From: a virus
IMG/VR virus record: IMGVR_UViG_3300042540_000544
Span: 1-46,962 of that record
DNA length: 46,962 nucleotides
Reading direction: 5' to 3' (one strand)
The notes under the pieces are model-generated. The model made no database searches. It saw only the letters and a program-made list of their open reading frames with translations, and was not told the origin of the DNA. Of this stretch, positions 8,801-17,800 are shown one piece after another; position 1 is the stretch's first letter; every line of letters begins with the position of its first letter. A program made the translations under genes and the position numbers.

Positions 8801-11800
8801 TTAAGTCCGTCTACGATTGCTCTGTATCGTTTTGGATCAGTGTTGCGGATGATGTTTACCACTGGGTGAATACCTTCGTGGAACACGATGGTCTTACCCC
8901 ACTCGCCCTTGATCTTGTCTCGGTTTAAGATAATCGTTCCATCATCAGCCACGAACATACCTTCTGAACCACGGCCTTGACTACGCTTTATACGATCGTC
9001 ATCATTATAATCGGCATCATCTTTAACCTCTACTTTTATGCCGCTCTCAGAAAGAGATTGCTCAATTAGCGGAACGGCTTCTTCACCATCGGATGTTTCA
9101 AACAGCTTGGCAAGTCGAGTCTTGCGGGTTGGCTTAGGAGTGGGTTCTTCTGTAACCTGTGGAGTTACTACTTCTTCTTGCCCTTGTGCTTGAAGAACTC
9201 CACCTGTTGCAGGCGCTTCTTCGCTTGTGACTTCGATAGGTTTGGCTGCGACAGGTTCTTGCCCGACTCCGACTTCACTTGGTACCCCTTGGATGTTTTC
9301 TTGATCATTCTCTTGAGTTTGTTGTGACGGAGGATTCCCCGCCAAGGTTTGTAAATCCTGTTCTATCTGAGCTTGTATAGACTCAATCTGAGCAACGGTC
9401 ATCATCCGGTTAGGATCAGCCTTCATTGCTGTCAATTCCTTGTACTTAGCATACAAATAATCAGAGGCAACCTTTATGGCGCCCTGAGGTGCGTTTTGAC
9501 CTTGCTCCAATCGTTGAACCGTGGTCCCCACTAATGGCTTCATGTCGCTGAAGAACGCATCAACCTCGCTAACCCCAAGAGCCTCACGCTTGGCTTGTAG
9601 TTCTTCTATCTCCAAGTCTCGTTGGTCAGATGTCTTCTCCTCTTGAGCCGCCTGATCTTCTATATCTTTTATTGCCTTCGCTCTTTCCTTGGCGGCCATC
9701 TCAGGACCCTGCTTGTCGAGTTCCTGTATTCTTTGTTGGATAGCGTCTCTTTGAGCCTGCAATGGACTTGTGCGGGTAACGGGAGCGACGTATCGCTTCT
9801 CGCTTACGTATGTTTCAGCACGACTCTTGAGTTCATCAAGAACCTTGATTGATTCACCCTTGTCGTTGTAAGCCTCTATGGAAATCTTCTTCTTATTTAA
9901 AGATGCAAGCGCCGCAGGATTTGCAAAGAGCGCGTTCGCATCTTCGGGCATCAAAAACTCCTGGGATTTATCAGCATAGGTTATAGTCAACAAATCGGGT
10001 TTACCTCCCTTCATGAAGTCAAGACCCGCGTCCCGATACTGCTTTGCCATCTGCTTATATGACTCAGATAGAATCGGGTCATTACCAAACTTAGCCGCGT
10101 TCCGCTCGGCCTCTTCAGCCCTAGCGGTATAAAATCCGTAGATGTTCAGTTTATCTCCCTTGAGACCCGCTTCCTTTCCAGACTCTCTTATTTTGTCCGC
10201 CTTGGCAACCTGCATCAACATATCGGCTGCTGTGTCCTGATCTATGTTTCCATTGGCGTAAAGCGCACCAACTACGCCGCTCGCAAACTTCGACCCTCTG
10301 TCGAATACCATCGACTGGACGTATTGTCTTCTCTGATCAGGTAGCGCACTGCTTAACTCTGACTTCTGTTGCAAAGCCACGTACCTATCAATCGCTTGTT
10401 GCTTCCTTGAGTTTGAACCAACCTGACCAGCAGCACCCAATGCAGCAACAGGACCTATCGATATAAGCGTCTGCTTCATCTTGTCCGTATCCTGCAATGC
10501 CTGCCCCAAATTAGTCCAAGGGTCTTGACCTCTTGATATGTTCTCTTCGGCGATGTTCTGAGGATATTCCTGAATGAATTCAGTACCCAATTCAATAGCG
10601 CCTCCAGCAGCCATTCTAGCGCCGGCTTTCGGTATTTTAGTCAACCATGAAGCTTTCAAGAACGGTAACGCATCAAGTGAATATGCCCACATCAAATCGT
10701 ACTGAGATTGAAGTGAACGCTCGGCAGCCTTGTTTGCCTCAGCTACGTTTCCATTTGTTCTATCGAAAGTGTCAAGGTATGATCTACCAACTATATCTAA
10801 GGTTTCAGAACCCCACCCTGCAAGACCTCCTGCAACCAATGGAATTATACCCATACCACCCGTCAATGTGGTAGCCGTGGCTGTAACCACTACAGACGGA
10901 ATCATTGATCCGGCTAATTGACCGCTCAACAATTGCAAGTTCTGTGGGTTCAACCAGTCTTTAAATTCCTCTGTCTTTGCAGCAGGCATCATGAAGTTCT
11001 GCTCCATTGATTCTCCAAGCATCTCAAATGCCTTGCTATCCAATGAACCTCCCCACCCCCTGAATACACCACCAAGAGAACTTAGGGTTGATTGATAAAA
11101 CCTGCTCAATGGGATTACAGACAAGTCAGCTGCTTCACCCATCTTGTCAAGGGCTTCCTTTTCAGCGTCTTCAAATGCCTTCGAGTATGCCTCGTTCATC
11201 TGTCTTAGCAACTCAGGATCTTCCTTGTATTCAGAAGCGTACTTTTGATACGCAGCCTTTATCTCGGCATCAGCCTTGTCTATAAGGGATTTTTTCTGAA
11301 GATCAAACTTTCTGTTGTATTTGGAGTTTATCTCATTTGACTTGCGAACGTATTCTTCAGGGCTTGGGAACTGCTTGGTGTAGTTTTCGTGATTTGACTT
11401 TTTCTCGTCCTCCAATTGTCCCCATGCAGATTCGTATGCAAGCCTGTCTATCTGACCAGACTGATACAGCTTGGTTAGCTCACTTTGCTTTGCCTCAGTA
11501 GCTGCATTGAATTGAGCGTACTGCGAATTAAGAGCCTCTGCCTTTGACTTGTACTCCGCATCTATAATGTTGAATTCGTTCTTAGCATCCTGCTCATACT
11601 GCGATTGCAGACCTATTAATTCAGACTCAACCCTTGCATAGGTGGAATCATCGAACGTAAATCCTGACTCAAAAAGTTCCTGTCTTTTTTTGTATAGTTC
11701 AGGCTCGGTTGCTTTGAGTTTTTCTAGCGCTGCTGGTCTGCGTATCTCAAAGGCTACCTGATTCTTTATCCTGTTCTTCAAAAGTCTCCACGCCTCTCCA

Positions 11801-12726
11801 TCGGTTGGAAGATTATACTTCTCGGCTATTGCGGTAGCCTCCTCATCAACCTTATCCATGTCAACGACAGTGCCTGCTGAAATCTCACCGAAACTAGTCA
11901 TTTCTGTCTTCTCAGAAGTGTAGTTCTTATATGTTTCGGGAGTTATCTTTTTCGTCAAGATGCTATCCGACAAATCATTGGCTTGCTTAGTTGCGACAGA
12001 GTGCTTGTTTCTTTGGCTCTCTAAGTCTGCCAAGTAGTTTTGATATACGATATCACGGTCCTTATTTCTTTCTTGCCAAGCCTGTTCGTTTGTTGGGTCA
12101 GAAGAAGGTGCCTCATTCATACTTCTACCAGAATACTTTCGATACAGATCAGGACGCCTTTGTATCCTAGTATAAACTACGTTCACATCTTCATCATAAA
12201 GACTCTCCAAGTCATTTACTATATCAGCACTTGATTGATAGTTATTCAGAGTTAAATTATCCTTGTCAAAGGTCTCTGTCTTTTTCTCAATTTCCTCAAG
12301 TTCTTCTGGTGTAGATTGTAACTTTATTTGAGGCTTTACAACTGTTTGCTTGAAATCCTTTTTCGCAGCCTTGATGATGGGAGTTTCGGGCATCTGTGTT
12401 GTCTCAGATGGCAACTCCTCACGTCGATATGTGATGTCTTGGTACGGCTTCTTTTCTGTAGGTTGTTTTTTAACACCCTTCATCACAGGCTCCCCACTAA
12501 CGAGGGCCTCGTTAATTACTTTCTGCCCAAAACTCGGCGCAGAAGGCTTGCCAGGCTGACCGGCAGGCGTACCAGAAGCGGGTTGCCCACCCCCTTTTTT
12601 TTTTAATTCAGAAATAAATGCATTACGGAATTGACGCAAATCATCATCGCTTGCGCCTTCGTTTGCATACTTAGTTAACTCTTCAGTTAACCTCTTCTTT
12701 TCTTCTGGTGTAAGGGTATCTGCCAT
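5854..12726 (-). CDS. giant polyvalent virion protein with zincin and ParB/Srx-like domains (2290 aa)
   Basis: Long N-terminal coiled-coil region, then hydrophobic segments around residues 603-645 and 750-765. A zinc-protease motif HEGIH lies at 1283-1287. A block of unrecognised domains spans about 1440-1770 and 1780-1940. A ParB/sulfiredoxin-like domain around 2030-2130 has the DGHHR signature at 2091-2095. Three related linkers (GQPSQGIPRTP near 1777, GQPSMMKRTPA near 1945, GQPSVVKRTPA near 2155) separate the C-terminal modules. Multi-domain polyvalent proteins are known in phages and mobile elements and are thought to be delivered into the host with the DNA. ATGA overlap links it to the ferritin-like gene. 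The virion role is inferred; the motifs are seen. Confidence 0.75.
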   Translation of the reverse strand: MADTLTPEEKKRLTEELTKYANEGASDDDLRQFRNAFISELKKKGGGQPASGTPAGQPGKPSAPSFGQKVINEALVSGEPVMKGVKKQPTEKKPYQDITYRREELPSETTQMPETPIIKAAKKDFKQTVVKPQIKLQSTPEELEEIEKKTETFDKDNLTLNNYQSSADIVNDLESLYDEDVNVVYTRIQRRPDLYRKYSGRSMNEAPSSDPTNEQAWQERNKDRDIVYQNYLADLESQRNKHSVATKQANDLSDSILTKKITPETYKNYTSEKTEMTSFGEISAGTVVDMDKVDEEATAIAEKYNLPTDGEAWRLLKNRIKNQVAFEIRRPAALEKLKATEPELYKKRQELFESGFTFDDSTYARVESELIGLQSQYEQDAKNEFNIIDAEYKSKAEALNSQYAQFNAATEAKQSELTKLYQSGQIDRLAYESAWGQLEDEKKSNHENYTKQFPSPEEYVRKSNEINSKYNRKFDLQKKSLIDKADAEIKAAYQKYASEYKEDPELLRQMNEAYSKAFEDAEKEALDKMGEAADLSVIPLSRFYQSTLSSLGGVFRGWGGSLDSKAFEMLGESMEQNFMMPAAKTEEFKDWLNPQNLQLLSGQLAGSMIPSVVVTATATTLTGGMGIIPLVAGGLAGWGSETLDIVGRSYLDTFDRTNGNVAEANKAAERSLQSQYDLMWAYSLDALPFLKASWLTKIPKAGARMAAGGAIELGTEFIQEYPQNIAEENISRGQDPWTNLGQALQDTDKMKQTLISIGPVAALGAAGQVGSNSRKQQAIDRYVALQQKSELSSALPDQRRQYVQSMVFDRGSKFASGVVGALYANGNIDQDTAADMLMQVAKADKIRESGKEAGLKGDKLNIYGFYTARAEEAERNAAKFGNDPILSESYKQMAKQYRDAGLDFMKGGKPDLLTITYADKSQEFLMPEDANALFANPAALASLNKKKISIEAYNDKGESIKVLDELKSRAETYVSEKRYVAPVTRTSPLQAQRDAIQQRIQELDKQGPEMAAKERAKAIKDIEDQAAQEEKTSDQRDLEIEELQAKREALGVSEVDAFFSDMKPLVGTTVQRLEQGQNAPQGAIKVASDYLYAKYKELTAMKADPNRMMTVAQIESIQAQIEQDLQTLAGNPPSQQTQENDQENIQGVPSEVGVGQEPVAAKPIEVTSEEAPATGGVLQAQGQEEVVTPQVTEEPTPKPTRKTRLAKLFETSDGEEAVPLIEQSLSESGIKVEVKDDADYNDDDRIKRSQGRGSEGMFVADDGTIILNRDKIKGEWGKTIVFHEGIHPVVNIIRNTDPKRYRAIVDGLKSEAARNNAVAKAAADIAASEEYQRRGPESIEDETVVETMARVATGDIDINTFKPSFREKFIEFMNDIAKAFGLRPILTNSPRVEVKRLAEQINKMLNEGGKISDVVGKKNVKEFQNKISLTDTNSVFSNTSSQARFEMKFLEDSEDFAKLVEEGRVVHNASLDDINGETVVIHNPDNFSTGEIKFRGKDLVKGEGGVYFVLLYNDVWASGKKSSASQLASLINESLQKSTDGKGRLVLVKGDSSKNLTSVKGAKALMGVMEILADDGLIPLSAFRKALNIAGKKYGINFDGRNDAKSIHKDIQDKFMNVSNSSFERRGDFVRDVIDAIANQNVLSKEAIAEIAESIGAKRKMTTFSKASILDSVAYATSERMLRDIPNSHVYAVIETSSKVKPEFIGKHESYPWHIVTEDGSKPILHILKDRPFYNDAFVAAKSTEKVKEGERFGDVSRAGLAQRGMGLAKVETKPTGQPSQGIPRTPKEFAGNVGETIDRIKAAISEDGATLNLDGTTYEDGGLVVPAGSLNVAQDEVTAEGLFDFLKDNEENISSDIFKIGLYKFPDRPEVSYDLNIVIPREYRDVALKFGELSGQESLFDLDTFENIKTGSDGKNPRKFTAQELAEIAKDLSEGRLPKIVGGKGQPSMMKRTPALASVEETAKALKGLSKDVVKNDEPLKEWTRHKIGDTFEVNNVYKQLPESAATPSNGNYTLETIPVSATDLNYSFSSGKGKIEKGVPALSREHWEWDNEDGYQTEQLNMIKEGFDTAKREPIIVEKGSDGMYVVVDGHHRLTIAKELSRGNILALVREGTTEKNPKTFKSVAEAYHKAKEDGTNPELVKAVEDLIGKPKQGQPSVVKRTPAQIRQAVEDGVDAVEAAIAEGMDPQQAVDENISNQDWYGDLSAAQKEQLNEILQDEFGATASEPKLQNNAQRVADLWEKGGKEAKAEIKNILETDPELSYIYNNFPKITKQLQEQGLLTKTENCP

Positions 12727-12727
12727 G

Positions 12728-13948
12728 TTATCCTCCGTTAGCTATTCGTGCAGCTCTCTGAGCTGGTGTTTCTTTTGTTGATGCCCCTCCTGATTTGTTT
12801 CCCCAAATCTTTTGTACAAAGTAGTCGTACATATCTGGATATCCGGCAGCATTAAACTTCCTCTTGTTTTTCTCATAGTCAATCTCCACCCTAATCTGCT
12901 TACCATCTTCATCGGTTCCGTATCCAACAGCAACTACCGTGTTTCCTGGTCTCAAATAAAAACCATCGTCAGGAATGAAATTCATTACAGGGACTCCATC
13001 ATCCGTGTAAACATAAACAGGCGGCTTTAACTTACCAAGGGATACCGCATTTACATCGTATTCTTGAGTCCACTTTGGATCCGCAACCTTTTCTGTAGCA
13101 ACAATCTCAACCTTGTCTTCTTTTTTCTCCCTGCTGTCCCTGCTGTCCCTGCTGCCGCCTCTCGATGGTGGGGGTTGAACATCCGTTTTAACACCATACT
13201 TTTTCTGACCAAGTTCAGCCACGCGTTCAGTAAACTGTTCGGGAGTTTCGTTGTCTATCTTTAAGGTTTCGTATATGTCCTTGCCTATGTCGGTGTTGGT
13301 TATATTGTCGAATATTATCGCCTTGTGTGAATCCTTGTCCCTATATATAGTTTTCGTGCGGCCCGTATCAGTGTACACCTCGTCAGGAATGGTTTCGTCT
13401 ATGAATTCATCCATCGTGTAGTTATACTTGAATGGACTTGATTCCGCCCTCATCTTGGCCCTTTGCTCCGGGGTTTTGTTGGGGTCAGTATAATCCTTAA
13501 ACCATTGAGTGGCGTGGTCTTTATTGTACGCGTTGGTCTTGTCACCATTAAAAGTCTGAGTTGCTTTTACAGAATAGTCCTCGTTGTTTTTGGCCCTTGA
13601 TGTTTCCTTAGCAACATTATTTTGAAGTTGCTTGATTTTTTTCATAATCGTAGGATCTAAAGCATCCGGGTCTAAGCCCTGAGTCTTCAGGTCGATTATG
13701 TAGTCGTTGTATTCGTTGAGGGCCTTGTTTACGTACTCGTAGTCAGACTCCCATACATCGGGCATATCCTCAAGAAACGCATTCCAGGTGGCATTCTGTT
13801 GGTCTATCTCCTGCTTCTTCTTTTCCTGACGCGCATACAAATCCTTTTGCATATTGTATACGTTCTGGAAAAACTGAGACGTGTCGAATACGACAGCTTC
13901 TCCGCCGCCCTGCTCTCCTACCCTGCCTTGACTTGCTATCTCTGCCAT
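12728..13948 (-). CDS. putative virion cargo protein (406 aa)
   Basis: Not recognised by family. N-terminal 110 residues are helical and charged (QKDLYARQEKKKQEIDQQN). The middle is mixed. A low-complexity RGGSRDSRDSREKKEDK stretch follows, encoded by a 9-bp tandem repeat (13131-13157), then a beta-rich C-terminal part (YVYTDDGVPVMNFIPDDGFYLRPGNTV). It sits between a muzzle-associated protein and the giant polyvalent protein, with 1-nt gaps, so it is likely translated with them. In crAss-like phages genes at this place encode cargo proteins; that comparison is by position only. Confidence 0.6.
   Translation of the reverse strand: MAEIASQGRVGEQGGGEAVVFDTSQFFQNVYNMQKDLYARQEKKKQEIDQQNATWNAFLEDMPDVWESDYEYVNKALNEYNDYIIDLKTQGLDPDALDPTIMKKIKQLQNNVAKETSRAKNNEDYSVKATQTFNGDKTNAYNKDHATQWFKDYTDPNKTPEQRAKMRAESSPFKYNYTMDEFIDETIPDEVYTDTGRTKTIYRDKDSHKAIIFDNITNTDIGKDIYETLKIDNETPEQFTERVAELGQKKYGVKTDVQPPPSRGGSRDSRDSREKKEDKVEIVATEKVADPKWTQEYDVNAVSLGKLKPPVYVYTDDGVPVMNFIPDDGFYLRPGNTVVAVGYGTDEDGKQIRVEIDYEKNKRKFNAAGYPDMYDYFVQKIWGNKSGGASTKETPAQRAARIANGG
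13131..13157. repeat. 9-bp tandem repeat, three copies, in frame
   Basis: CTGCTGTCC, CTGCTGTCC, CTGCTGCCG in tandem. Read on the minus strand it encodes arginine-aspartate-serine units in the linker of the 406-aa protein. Copy-number change would keep the frame. Confidence 0.75.
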
Positions 13949-13949
13949 T

Positions 13950-14849
13950 TTAATGTATATTATTAAACATACTTCCTAATGAACTTCCGGGTCTTTTAAA
14001 GTCGTACAAGCCACTTTCCGCTCTCCAGTTATTCATATCTATCCCGTTGTAAAATCCAGGTTGTTGGGGCTGTGCTGTGTTATCATAAAATGAACCCGAA
14101 TCGTCTAGTCCAAGTTTAGATTTATAATTTCCGTATGATGGACTTGAGAATTTAAACGCGCCTGATGAAGTAGACCCAGCAAATTTCGGCGCGTTTGCAA
14201 AAAGACCCGATGTTTTAAAATCAGTAGAGATTTCGCTTGGATCGGTAATACCGTAATCACCGAGGCTTTTTGTTGATCCTCCCTTACCTCCAAATTGTCC
14301 CATAGCTGCCATCATACCCATCTGTCCTAAACCCTGAACGGCACCCATAGTATTCTGAAGACCGGCCTCTCTCATTTCTCTTGCCGCTGCTGATCTCTCG
14401 TACCAATCCTGCTGCTTGTCTGCGTTTACCTTTTCTTGGTAACCAGCCATAGTTCCTAACGCTCCAGCATAGTCCTGTTGGCGTTGATTGTAGCTTTGAG
14501 CAGCCTCGAAACCTAAGTTTTGTTGAAGCGCCATGCTATCTTCGCTTTGTTTTTGTATTAACCCCACAGCATCCTGTGCATTACCAACTCGACTCATCTG
14601 GCCCAATGCCTTTGCCTGCTGCATATCAATCGCATCCTGCATAAATTGCTGGCCGGGCATGGTACGAGATACGGCCATGTTCTGATAAAGAGCAAGGGCC
14701 TTTTTAGCCTCTTCGGGTATTTGGTAATTAACCCTTGGACCAAGGTTTTTTTGCATTTCCTTAGCCTCACGGGTCTGTTGAAGGCCCTTAATGCCTTGAA
14801 AAATTGCCGACCCGGCTGATAGCCCTAATCCAATTGCTGCTAAACTCAT
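13950..14849 (-). CDS. putative internal virion / tail-associated protein (299 aa)
   Basis: N-terminus has a hydrophobic Ala/Gly-rich segment (MSLAAIGLGLSAGSAIFQG), then a Gln/Met-rich helical region (QQAKALGQMSRVGNAQDAV), a Gly/Met-rich stretch (GLGQMGMMAAMGQFGGKGG) and a Ser/Tyr/Gly-rich disordered tail. This composition is common in small ejection proteins of podoviruses. I chose ATG 14849; a TTG at 14858 is in frame but lies in the -7 box of a promoter (14856-14886). It follows the muzzle-like gene. Function is inferred from context only. Confidence 0.6.
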   Translation of the reverse strand: MSLAAIGLGLSAGSAIFQGIKGLQQTREAKEMQKNLGPRVNYQIPEEAKKALALYQNMAVSRTMPGQQFMQDAIDMQQAKALGQMSRVGNAQDAVGLIQKQSEDSMALQQNLGFEAAQSYNQRQQDYAGALGTMAGYQEKVNADKQQDWYERSAAAREMREAGLQNTMGAVQGLGQMGMMAAMGQFGGKGGSTKSLGDYGITDPSEISTDFKTSGLFANAPKFAGSTSSGAFKFSSPSYGNYKSKLGLDDSGSFYDNTAQPQQPGFYNGIDMNNWRAESGLYDFKRPGSSLGSMFNNIH

Positions 14850-14855
14850 AATTCG

Positions 14856-14886
14856 CAAATTTAAGATAAAACACCCTTAATTGCAA
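14856..14886 (-). promoter_or_regulatory. internal Bacteroidota-type promoter
   Basis: Minus strand: TTG (complement of 14884-14886), 20-nt spacer, TAAATTTG (complement of 14856-14863). It lies at the end of the 1448-aa gene and would serve the cargo and ejection genes to its left. The start site would fall on or next to ATG 14849, so the message might be leaderless. Confidence 0.5.
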
Positions 14887-17800
14887 CAGAGAAAAGAATA
14901 GATGACTGATCCGCCAGTGACGGGTCAAAGTAAAGGTTGTGAGTCAAAGCATTTGCCCTCATGTCTTCACCGTTTAACATCGCTCTATCGCTGTTGTACC
15001 AAAATCCGTTTATGCCAAAACTACTAGGCTCCTGATCAGCAAGCACGATTAATGTGTTGTCGTCCGGAATACTGTAAGTAACTGATGAAACATCCCCTGA
15101 AAATATAGTCCCGTCGTTTTGTATGATGGTTATATTTTGTGTAAACAAGTCCTGTTGGTCCCCAGGAACAACCCAGCCATTAACCGGGAAACCGTTTGGC
15201 GGATCGTAATTACTTGTTATTGTAGTACCCGTGTTAAAGAACCTTGGGTCATACAAATTCTTTCTGTAGTAAACACTGCCGTACCCCTCATAGGTATTTA
15301 TAATGTTTGATGGCATTAAGGTTTTCATGCCAAGCGGGTAACTCCTGTTTGGATCTGATGAAGCCTCAATAGAAAATATATTATCAGAAATAAGACTTAT
15401 GTCCTGGTATCTCTTGACGGCTAATGGGTTTTCATTTGATACAAACGATACCTTTTGAATGAATGGCTGACCGTGGAAATCCCAGCTTCCGTATTGGTTG
15501 TGAAGGTACATTTGATTGTTCCTGTCCCATCCAACCAGGGTCTGACCAAGGTTGCAGAACTGCTGGAAGTTGTAGTCATATGTAGACCTCCAGCGCATAT
15601 TTACGTAGTCAAACACAACGTGGTCGTATGTGAACCCGCTAGTCGTGTAGTAGTATGCGGGTATTAAGTATTCAGAAGCCAATGGTCCTAGACCATTTAT
15701 CTGAATAGCCGTGTTGTTGGTTGGTATTGAAAAGTTAGCCGAGGTAACAACGCCGGTATAAACGGCTCCGTTTTCATGAACCACAACTATTTCAAGACCG
15801 AATAGATACTCAGCATCTACACCCTGAATCAACCAAACATCAGTATTAAGAGACGGTGGATTGAAGGCGCCGACCATAGTTCCCGTGTACTGGTCACCAA
15901 GTCTGAATGCAAAGCCAACCTCCCCAACCGTTTCGTTCACGTAAGTTCTAACTACCGGTCTGTTTGTTGAATTGTACGAAGCGGCAAGTTCCTTGGTCTT
16001 TGTTCTGAACTTGTAATCCTTTTCCGTGCCGGGGTCTATCTCACTCACAACTATTTGCCCGTTAGCACCGGAGTACACAAACACCCCGGCCTTGTTATCA
16101 AAGTACATCGTTGTACCGTCGGGCAGTATCGCGTTTGCCCCCGCGTCCGAACAACCAAACAATGTCTTGTAGTCGAACCAAGACGCAAAGGTTTTACTAG
16201 AAACACGAACGGTTGAATCCGAGCCAACCTCATTGGGGTAGAATTGGATGTAGATAGAGTTCTCCTTCCTTGGCTGAAGACACTTGAGAGTTTTACCTTC
16301 GCGGCCCGACATATACGTTCTAACAACAGGACCAAACAGTGGATTCATGTCCTCGATGTTATCATTCAACAAAGAGAAAGAAGATAAACCGTTTATCTGG
16401 GTTCCTACGATAAATGAATCAGAGTGAATAGCCGTTGCCTGGCGGTGAGTCATCTTGGCGTTGGGATCCTCAACCCTTGTTCTTCCTGTCTCGTGTATGT
16501 TGCTTGGCCAGTAGTCTGAGTAGTTTGGATCCTCAATAAAATAATAAGCCTGAGCCGATTCTGCGGCCATGCCTGTCTGGTAGTTTCTCTGCTTTACATA
16601 CACATCCCCGTAGCCTAAAGCAAACGTTGCTGGTCTAGATGAAATTAAATCGTTTGATATTTGATACTCGTTCGTTTCGGCAGCAAATGGGTCTGTGTCT
16701 ATTGTGACATAAGCCATGCTAGATGTGGCGGCAAATCCAAACGCAAGTCTAGTCTGATTTGAAGACTGCTGGTAGGAAGCTGAATTAACTACTGCGCTAA
16801 CCGAGTTGGTGGTACCGTTTAAATTGTGTATTGTAACAGAATACGTATTTCCTTCTAGGAATGTATAATCCCCATTCATGTAGAAGAAATAAGGGCCATT
16901 ACCTGTTATATACACATAGTACAAAGGCGGCGCTCCGTGCGCTCTATCTTCCGTGTGTGGGTTTCTTATGTCTATGGCCTCGCTTACATCTTTCCAAGTG
17001 GATACAAACAAGTTTCCTGTATCATCCACCGAAGGTGTTGGCGTGTATATTTCTATCAGTTGACCAAACAGCTGTCCGTCAACCGAGTCTAATCCAGCCT
17101 GCGTCTCTATGAGGCTTGTGTCAAATATGTTTGTATAAACTATTTGGCGTTGCTGTTCACCTCCCACCGGATCGTATCCAACAACATCTAGTTCAAGATA
17201 CGGCAAGTAGGCAACCTGGTCGGCAGTTGTTGCCGGTCCGTCCAGTCTTCTTCTTATGAATCTTATCTTGTCTCCAATTTTAATCTCATGAGCTATTGAC
17301 GCTCCAATGTTCTGATTTACATAGTACTTATCTATGTTTATTATGTATCTGTTGTTGGTTACTGTGTCTAAATATATTGAAGAAACGTATCCGCTTCCCC
17401 CAACATTACCAATCAAACTAATGTCATTTGCGTTGGTTGTGTACTGACCAAAACTAGAAATTTCAGTTGCCGGCTTTGCTACTATCCAATACCTGTCAGC
17501 CCATACCGGAGGTATGTGGTCTATAGTAAATCTTGCATTTACCGTAAATGGATTGTCGGCATTGCTAAGTCCAGTCCTGTCCAAATCATAAAACCAGGGA
17601 ACGAATAGATTCATGGAATCTACCGTGTAAACAGTACCGTCCCTATACGCCCTGTCTCCATACACAATACCAAATTCATGGGTGGCTCCTACTTTCAGAG
17701 ATGGAGCGGAAAGCGTTTGTCTGTATGATCTTACCCTTGGATTAAAAACCCCATCTGGATTAGGACCCGCTGTAAAAGTGTATCTAACAGCATTACCTAA

